Below, in pieces: positions 7,694-10,778 of a stretch of DNA of 10,778 bases. Each line of letters opens with the position of its first letter. Within the stretch, counting starts at the first letter, position 1. This DNA comes from an uncultured Zetaproteobacteria bacterium (GTDB lineage Bacteria; Pseudomonadota; Zetaproteobacteria; Mariprofundales; Mariprofundaceae), in the NCBI GenBank assembly GCA_947311795.1, contig CAMZLX010000166.1:1-10778 (forward strand), read 5' to 3'. The position numbers and the translations under genes were made by a program. Below the pieces are notes generated by a model. It was not told the DNA's origin and ran no database searches. It saw nothing but the letters and a program-made list of their open reading frames with translations.

Positions 7694-7721
7694 AGTTTAT
7701 TACTTTGAGCATTGACTGCAA
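7694..7721 (-). promoter_or_regulatory. Candidate promoter of the fecR-sppA unit
   Basis: On the minus strand TTGCAG (7716-7721) and TAAACT (7694-7699) are 16 bases apart, a reasonable sigma-70 match about 20 bases before the fecR-like start. It overlaps the candidate promoter facing the other way. Pattern match only. Confidence 0.35.
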
Positions 7722-7739
7722 CATAGCAGCAAGCATAGT
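7712..7739 (+). promoter_or_regulatory. Candidate promoter of the outer-membrane protein gene
   Basis: TTGACT (7712-7717, 5 of 6) and CATAGT (7734-7739, 4 of 6) are 16 bases apart, upstream of the start at 7775. The -35 element overlaps that of the minus-strand candidate (7716-7721), so RNA polymerase could hardly occupy both at once. Pattern match only. Confidence 0.35.
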
Positions 7740-7774
7740 GCATATTCACAGTGATGAACATCATGGAGAAAAAT

Positions 7775-8551
7775 ATGTCGCTCACACCTGCTAAATTTAT
7801 CTTGGCACTCGTCTTGATGAGTATGCAATCCATCACCGCAACTCATGCTGCACCGCAGAACACAACGCCTTTTTTTACGTCCAATTTTAATGATGCAAGC
7901 ACACTTCCTGCTTTTTCACTGTTTGCCCCCGCAGGGTTCACCCCCACCCAAGATTATTTCTCATTCAGCCTTGGTGGTGTAAGCAATATCCCCACCACAG
8001 AAGGCGCAGTTTCGTTAGGTTTCGGGCTCGCATTGCCCTCTGATTTTGGTGTAAGTTTGAATGTGGACATGGACATCAAGAACTTGTCTCAACGCCAAGA
8101 GTTATCTATGACCACAGGCAAATATTTATCAGGTTGGGATGCCAGCATCAGCTTGGGTATTCGCAACGTCACACTTTGGCATGATGACGGTAGTCAAAAT
8201 GTGCCTTCGGTGTATATTGCTGCTTCAAAAATTCTTGTGTTGGATAAGCAGCTTGTCATCCTCAATGCAGGGCTTGGCAACAATGATTTCCGCACCATTT
8301 CAGACACAGCAAGTAGTACAGTCCGCGCAAAAACAGTGTCACCTTTTGTTTCTGCTGCTTATTATCCATTTGCACAATTCAGCTTGGTTGGCGACTATAC
8401 CGCAGGCATCATGAGCTTGGGTGTTGGTCTTGTCCCATTTTCATCCTTGCCCATCAATATAAGTGTTGGTGTATATGATGTAACCAAAGCAATACCTGCG
8501 CATACAGGCACTTCGATTCTAGCCTCAGCATCCATCACCTACGGCTTTTAG
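7775..8551 (+). CDS. Secreted, probably outer-membrane beta-barrel protein of unknown function
   Basis: I do not recognise a named family. The 258-residue protein begins with a signal peptide (PAKFILALVLMSMQSITATHA, cut near residue 25). The mature part is made of alternating, glycine- and serine-rich strands of barrel type, such as AVSLGFGLAL, FGVSLNVDMDI, WDASISLGIRNV, VSPFVSAAYYPF and INISVGVYDV, and it ends in a terminal aromatic residue (SITYGF), the signal used by outer-membrane assembly. The early FSLFAPAGFTPTQDYFSFSLGG followed by GAVSLGFGLA recalls a loose group of bacterial and cyanobacterial secreted barrel proteins, which gives no function. Frames opening at 7751-7763 are longer, but GGAG lies 6 bases before the ATG at 7775, which also puts the signal peptide at the N-terminus. 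The gene is divergent from the fecR-like gene and its stop overlaps the arsC stop by 4 bases. Confidence 0.82.
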   Translation: MSLTPAKFILALVLMSMQSITATHAAPQNTTPFFTSNFNDASTLPAFSLFAPAGFTPTQDYFSFSLGGVSNIPTTEGAVSLGFGLALPSDFGVSLNVDMDIKNLSQRQELSMTTGKYLSGWDASISLGIRNVTLWHDDGSQNVPSVYIAASKILVLDKQLVILNAGLGNNDFRTISDTASSTVRAKTVSPFVSAAYYPFAQFSLVGDYTAGIMSLGVGLVPFSSLPINISVGVYDVTKAIPAHTGTSILASASITYGF

Positions 8552-8970
8552 TTGGTTCTTTTATGCGCTAGATACGCTTTAATTTTATCTCGTATTTGGT
8601 CGCGCACCCGATAAAATTCTGCCATAATTTCTTCTTCACTTCCTTCTGCTCCCGCAGGGTCATCAAAAGGCCAATGTTGTTTTTCACAAGTCACTGGAAT
8701 GACAGGGCAACTTTCATCTGCATTGCCACACACGGTAATCAACAAATCAATCTCATCGAGCAACACAGGGTCTAAGGCTTCGGATTTTTGACCGCTAATA
8801 TCAATGCCAGCATCTTGCATCGCCGCAATCGCACGCGGGTTTTTACCATGCGCCACAATACCTGCGGAATAGACTTCAAACGCATCGCCACCCAAATGTT
8901 TCAGCCAGCCTTCTGCCATTTGTGAGCGGCAGGCATTACCCGTGCATAAAAACAATACTTTCTTCTTCAT
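8548..8970 (-). CDS. arsC: Arsenate reductase, thioredoxin-coupled (low-molecular-weight phosphatase fold)
   Basis: ArsC reduces arsenate to arsenite in the cytoplasm, supplying the exporter. The 140-residue protein has the CX5R phosphatase-type loop CTGNACRS at 9-16 with nucleophile C9 and R15, the redox pair C81 and C88 in ITVCGNADESCP, and WPFDDPA (100-106) with the conserved aspartate. The three cysteines match C10, C82 and C89 of the Staphylococcus pI258 enzyme, so this is the thioredoxin-dependent class and not the glutaredoxin class. A TTG at 8991 is in frame, but the ATG at 8970 has AGGGG 6 bases away and gives the standard N-terminus. Its ATG overlaps the acr3 stop by 4 bases (ATGA), which indicates coupling. 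The stop overlaps the convergent outer-membrane protein gene. Confidence 0.96.
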   Translation of the reverse strand: MKKKVLFLCTGNACRSQMAEGWLKHLGGDAFEVYSAGIVAHGKNPRAIAAMQDAGIDISGQKSEALDPVLLDEIDLLITVCGNADESCPVIPVTCEKQHWPFDDPAGAEGSEEEIMAEFYRVRDQIRDKIKAYLAHKRTN

Positions 8971-10013
8971 GATAAACCCCTTTCGTACCAACCTTTACTT
9001 CGATTTACAATCGCCACAACCGTTAACATCACAGGCACTTCAACCAACACGCCGACAACGGTTGCCAAGGCTGCACCCGATTCAAAACCAAACAAGGCAA
9101 TGGCGGCGGCAACTGCCAATTCAAAGAAGTTGGATGCACCTATCAATGCCGATGGTCCTGCCACGCAATGTGCTACATTTAGCTTACGATTGAGCCAGTA
9201 TGCCAATGCGGAATTAAAGTAAACCTGAATAATAATAGGAATAGAGAGCAGCAGAATCACCAAAGGCTGGACTAAAATTTGTTGCCCCTGAAAAGCAAAT
9301 AACAATACAACCGTGACCAACAATGCCGACATCGAAACTGGGTCAAGTACCTCAAGTGTTGCATCCAGCATGTCTCTCCTTAATAAAACCTTGCGCAAAA
9401 AATAGGCAAACACAACAGGAAGTACGATGTACAACAGCACCGATAACATCAGGGTATCCCACGGCACAACAATGGATGCCACGCCCATCAGCAAACCCAC
9501 AATCGGTGCAAATGCCACCACCATAATCACATCATTTAAAGCAACTTGTGTGAGTGTAAACTGAGGATGACCGTTCACCAGCTTGGACCAGACAAACACC
9601 ATGGCTGTGCAAGGGGCGGCAGCAAGCAGGGTTAAACCCGCGATATACTCAGGTATTTTATCCGCTTCCAGATAGGCTGCAAAAAAGTATTCCAAGCATA
9701 ACCAACCCAAAAATGCCATGGAAAATGGTTTTACCAGCCAGTTAATCGCCAAGGTCACGCCTATACCTCTGCGATGCTCCATCACTTCATGCAGGGAGGA
9801 ATAATCAATTTTAAGCAACATGGGCAGAATCATCGCCCAAATCAGAAAGGCTACGGGAAGGTTAATATGGTAAATTTCAACATGACCCAACCATTGAAAA
9901 ACATGAGGGAACCATGCGCCCAAAGCAATGCCAACGATAATACTTAGCAAAACCCAAAGCGTTAAATAGCGGGCAAACAAACCCATAGAAGATGTATTCA
10001 ATAATGTCATCAT
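8967..10013 (-). CDS. acr3: Arsenite efflux transporter Acr3
   Basis: Acr3 expels arsenite across the inner membrane. The 348-residue form given here shows the family start MGLFARYLTLW (10-20) and about ten hydrophobic segments. It has the conserved cysteine C135 in AAAPCTAMVFVWS, the NDVIMV segment, the GPSALIGASNFFELAVA block and the terminal GVLVEVPVML with its conserved glutamate. Length is normal. The frame opens at 10046, but that ATG lies inside the -10 element of the evident promoter and has no ribosome binding site, so mRNA from that promoter would not contain it. The ATGs at 10013 and 10010 come next, with AAGGA and GGGG upstream, and the family homology begins later still, so any of these fits. 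If a longer transcript from upstream of arsR is used, the 10046 start (359 residues) is possible. The gene overlaps arsC by 4 bases. Confidence 0.94.
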   Translation of the reverse strand: MMTLLNTSSMGLFARYLTLWVLLSIIVGIALGAWFPHVFQWLGHVEIYHINLPVAFLIWAMILPMLLKIDYSSLHEVMEHRRGIGVTLAINWLVKPFSMAFLGWLCLEYFFAAYLEADKIPEYIAGLTLLAAAPCTAMVFVWSKLVNGHPQFTLTQVALNDVIMVVAFAPIVGLLMGVASIVVPWDTLMLSVLLYIVLPVVFAYFLRKVLLRRDMLDATLEVLDPVSMSALLVTVVLLFAFQGQQILVQPLVILLLSIPIIIQVYFNSALAYWLNRKLNVAHCVAGPSALIGASNFFELAVAAAIALFGFESGAALATVVGVLVEVPVMLTVVAIVNRSKGWYERGLS

Positions 10014-10016
10014 CAA

Positions 10017-10037
10017 CCCCAAGGTATCCTTTTGGGG
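10017..10037 (-). promoter_or_regulatory. Hairpin in the acr3 leader
   Basis: The minus strand reads CCCCAA, then AAGGATACC, then TTGGGG: a 6-base-pair stem with the only AAGGA near the acr3 start in its loop. It lies between the predicted transcription start (about 10035) and the ATGs at 10013 and 10010. It could influence translation of acr3, or it may be chance in a short G/C-rich run. Confidence 0.35.
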
Positions 10038-10041
10038 CTGC

Positions 10042-10069
10042 ATCATATCCGCTTATTCGGATATGTAAA
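10042..10069 (-). promoter_or_regulatory. Promoter of acr3-arsC
   Basis: On the minus strand TTTACA (10064-10069, 5 of 6 to TTGACA) and TATGAT (10042-10047, 5 of 6 to TATAAT) are 16 bases apart. The spacer is almost entirely filled by the ArsR operator palindrome, as expected for a repressed arsenic promoter. The predicted start of transcription is near 10035. Confidence 0.65.
10044..10065. promoter_or_regulatory. Probable ArsR operator (perfect palindrome)
   Basis: CATATCCG, six bases (CTTATT), CGGATATG: two perfect 8-base arms. The size, AT-rich centre and ATA/TAT ends are those of ArsR/SmtB-family operators, and it sits between the arsR stop and the acr3 coding region, overlapping both the -35 and -10 elements. 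Binding of the ArsR encoded just upstream, released by arsenite, is the obvious inference. Confidence 0.72.
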
Positions 10070-10390
10070 TCAACAGGTGGTTATCTGGATATTTTTTAAG
10101 TCTTTTTGTAATTGAGGGTCATGTTTAGACTGCGTACACACCAATGATGCCAACACTTTTGCCATGTCATTTTCTTCATTCAACATATAATACACCCATT
10201 TGGCTCGGCGCTCCGATTGCACCAGACCTGCGTGCTTTAAGGTGTTTAGATGACGGGAAACGGTGCTTTGCGGCAGTTCTAGTCCATCCGTCAAATGACA
10301 CACGCAAAGCTCACCCTTTTGTGCCAACACATGAAAAATGCGAAGGCGCACAGGGTCGGACAACCCCTTAAAAAGTTGGGTGAGTTGCAC
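10070..10390 (-). CDS. arsR: Arsenite-responsive repressor ArsR
   Basis: ArsR-family winged-helix repressor of 106 residues, the usual length. Seen: LFKGLSDPVRLRIFHVLA (6-23), the recognition helix region LPQSTVSRHLNTLKHAGLV (39-57) and the wing RRAKWVYYML (61-70). The arsenite-binding motif is ELCVCHL (27-33), with C29 and C31 in the classic CVC position of the plasmid R773 type. Further cysteines C85 and the terminal C106 could be a third ligand. The start is GTG with no Shine-Dalgarno, 5 bases after the stop of the small upstream gene, so it is probably translated by coupling. No in-frame ATG gives a complete N-terminus. I see no operator before this gene; the clear palindrome lies after it, so autoregulation in the usual manner is doubtful. 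Confidence 0.94.
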   Translation of the reverse strand: MQLTQLFKGLSDPVRLRIFHVLAQKGELCVCHLTDGLELPQSTVSRHLNTLKHAGLVQSERRAKWVYYMLNEENDMAKVLASLVCTQSKHDPQLQKDLKNIQITTC

Positions 10391-10395
10391 GGTGG

Positions 10396-10677
10396 TTATT
10401 TCATCCAGCTTTCTAATGTTTCCACAATCAGCTTGGCTTGTTTGGCATTGGTGATATTGAATTTTGAACGTGGTGTGTATTGCCCATCACGCTTTTGGAA
10501 GCGACGAATGGTATATTTGTCATCGCTGTAAGCTTCTTTGGCTTTTTCCCAAACTTGATACTTGAATAAAATCGTGACCCAAGCGCCTTTGCTTAAAATC
10601 ACTTTATCGGTTTGTTTGGTGGTTAAAATACCATTTTCTTCGTAATCAATGGTAAGTTCGTCTGCTGTTTCTGCCAT
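10396..10677 (-). CDS. Small basic protein of unknown function upstream of arsR
   Basis: A 93-residue protein with no signal peptide or membrane segment, so probably cytoplasmic. The N-terminus is acidic (MAETADELTIDYEENG), then come a lysine- and tyrosine-rich middle (VILSKGAWVTILFKYQVWEK, 26-45), a strand pattern DKYTIRRFQKRDGQYTPRSK (53-72) and a last amphipathic helix (AKQAKLIVETLESWMK). The basic strand-strand-helix end loosely recalls PC4/YdbC-type single-stranded nucleic-acid binding domains, but I cannot confirm this by eye. The frame continues to 10761; the ATG at 10677 is chosen because AGAGAG lies just before it. Its stop is 5 bases before arsR, so it should be co-transcribed with arsR. 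A direct role in arsenic resistance is not shown; it may merely share the transcript. Confidence 0.72.
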   Translation of the reverse strand: MAETADELTIDYEENGILTTKQTDKVILSKGAWVTILFKYQVWEKAKEAYSDDKYTIRRFQKRDGQYTPRSKFNITNAKQAKLIVETLESWMK

Positions 10678-10778
10678 GTTTCTCTCTTTTAAAGTGGAAT
10701 ATGTATCTATGGTTTTATCGAATGGACGAACTCTATCAAAGCCCTCGCCCATTGCTACCAACGCACAGGATTAACCCC
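10678..10778. other. Window-edge region upstream of the small arsR-linked gene
   Basis: About 100 bases that should contain the promoter of the small gene and arsR. I find no convincing -35/-10 pair, no second copy of the ArsR palindrome and no terminator. An open frame runs through on the minus strand for 28 codons, but it has no ribosome binding site or recognisable protein character. Confidence 0.4.

Noticed and set aside
7751..7774. Earlier starts for the outer-membrane protein
   Set aside because: They lack a ribosome binding site and would place eight extra residues before the signal peptide; GGAG within this stretch serves the ATG at 7775.
8548..8970. Protein tyrosine phosphatase instead of arsenate reductase
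   Set aside because: The fold and CX5R loop are shared, but the redox cysteines C81 and C88 and the coupling to acr3 identify an arsenate reductase.
8971..8991. TTG start for arsC giving seven more residues
   Set aside because: The ATG at 8970 has a strong AGGGG site and an ATGA overlap with acr3, and it gives the standard family N-terminus.
10678..10778. Possible dispersed repeat or mobile-element end at the right edge
   Set aside because: The G/C-rich run has no clear inverted repeat and no second copy in the window; it cannot be supported without the flanking sequence.

Overview
The window reads as a chromosomal segment of a Gram-negative proteobacterium. It has outer-membrane and periplasmic proteins, signal peptides, the M16 peptidase pair next to rsmD and coaD that is common in proteobacteria, and a flagellar FlhB-type domain. 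Base composition looks like the low-to-mid 40s percent GC by eye (not computed). A Zetaproteobacterium or a deep gammaproteobacterium would fit, but that is a low-confidence impression from protein flavour. I see no insertion sequences, tRNAs, rRNAs or CRISPR arrays, and coding density is very high.

Layout. (1) Positions 1-4662 form one tightly packed minus-strand cluster. In reading order it holds a catalytic M16 zinc peptidase, a non-catalytic M16 partner, a response regulator with a ruined GGDEF domain, rsmD, coaD and the start of a type 1B dihydroorotate dehydrogenase that runs off the left edge. Gaps range from a 4-base overlap to 18 bases. (2) Positions 4780-5070 hold a lone plus-strand gene for a free-standing FlhB C-terminal domain (FlhX/FlhB2-like). 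A good match to a flagellar sigma-28 promoter lies so close to the ATG that the message would be almost leaderless. (3) Positions 5072-7672 are a two-gene minus-strand unit, a secreted FecR-domain protein followed directly by sppA. (4) Positions 7775-8551 encode a secreted, probably outer-membrane beta-barrel protein, divergent from fecR across about 100 bases with overlapping candidate promoters. (5) Positions 8548-10677 are a minus-strand arsenic-resistance unit: a small basic protein of unknown function, arsR, the Acr3 arsenite exporter gene and a thioredoxin-type arsC.

How they work together. ArsC reduces arsenate to arsenite, Acr3 exports it, and ArsR senses it. The evident ArsR operator is a perfect 8-6-8 palindrome inside a TTTACA-N16-TATGAT promoter. 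It lies between arsR and acr3, not upstream of arsR, so acr3-arsC appear to be controlled separately from arsR. The promoter position also implies that acr3 starts downstream of the first available ATG. The M16 pair and SppA are cell-envelope proteolysis functions. RsmD modifies 16S rRNA, CoaD makes coenzyme A, and PyrD serves pyrimidine synthesis.

Most worth a second look: the sigma-28/leaderless flhX-like gene, the displaced ArsR operator with the acr3 start question, the degenerate GGDEF regulator, and the fecR-sppA / outer-membrane protein divergon. I do not see a clearly unprecedented multi-gene system here.
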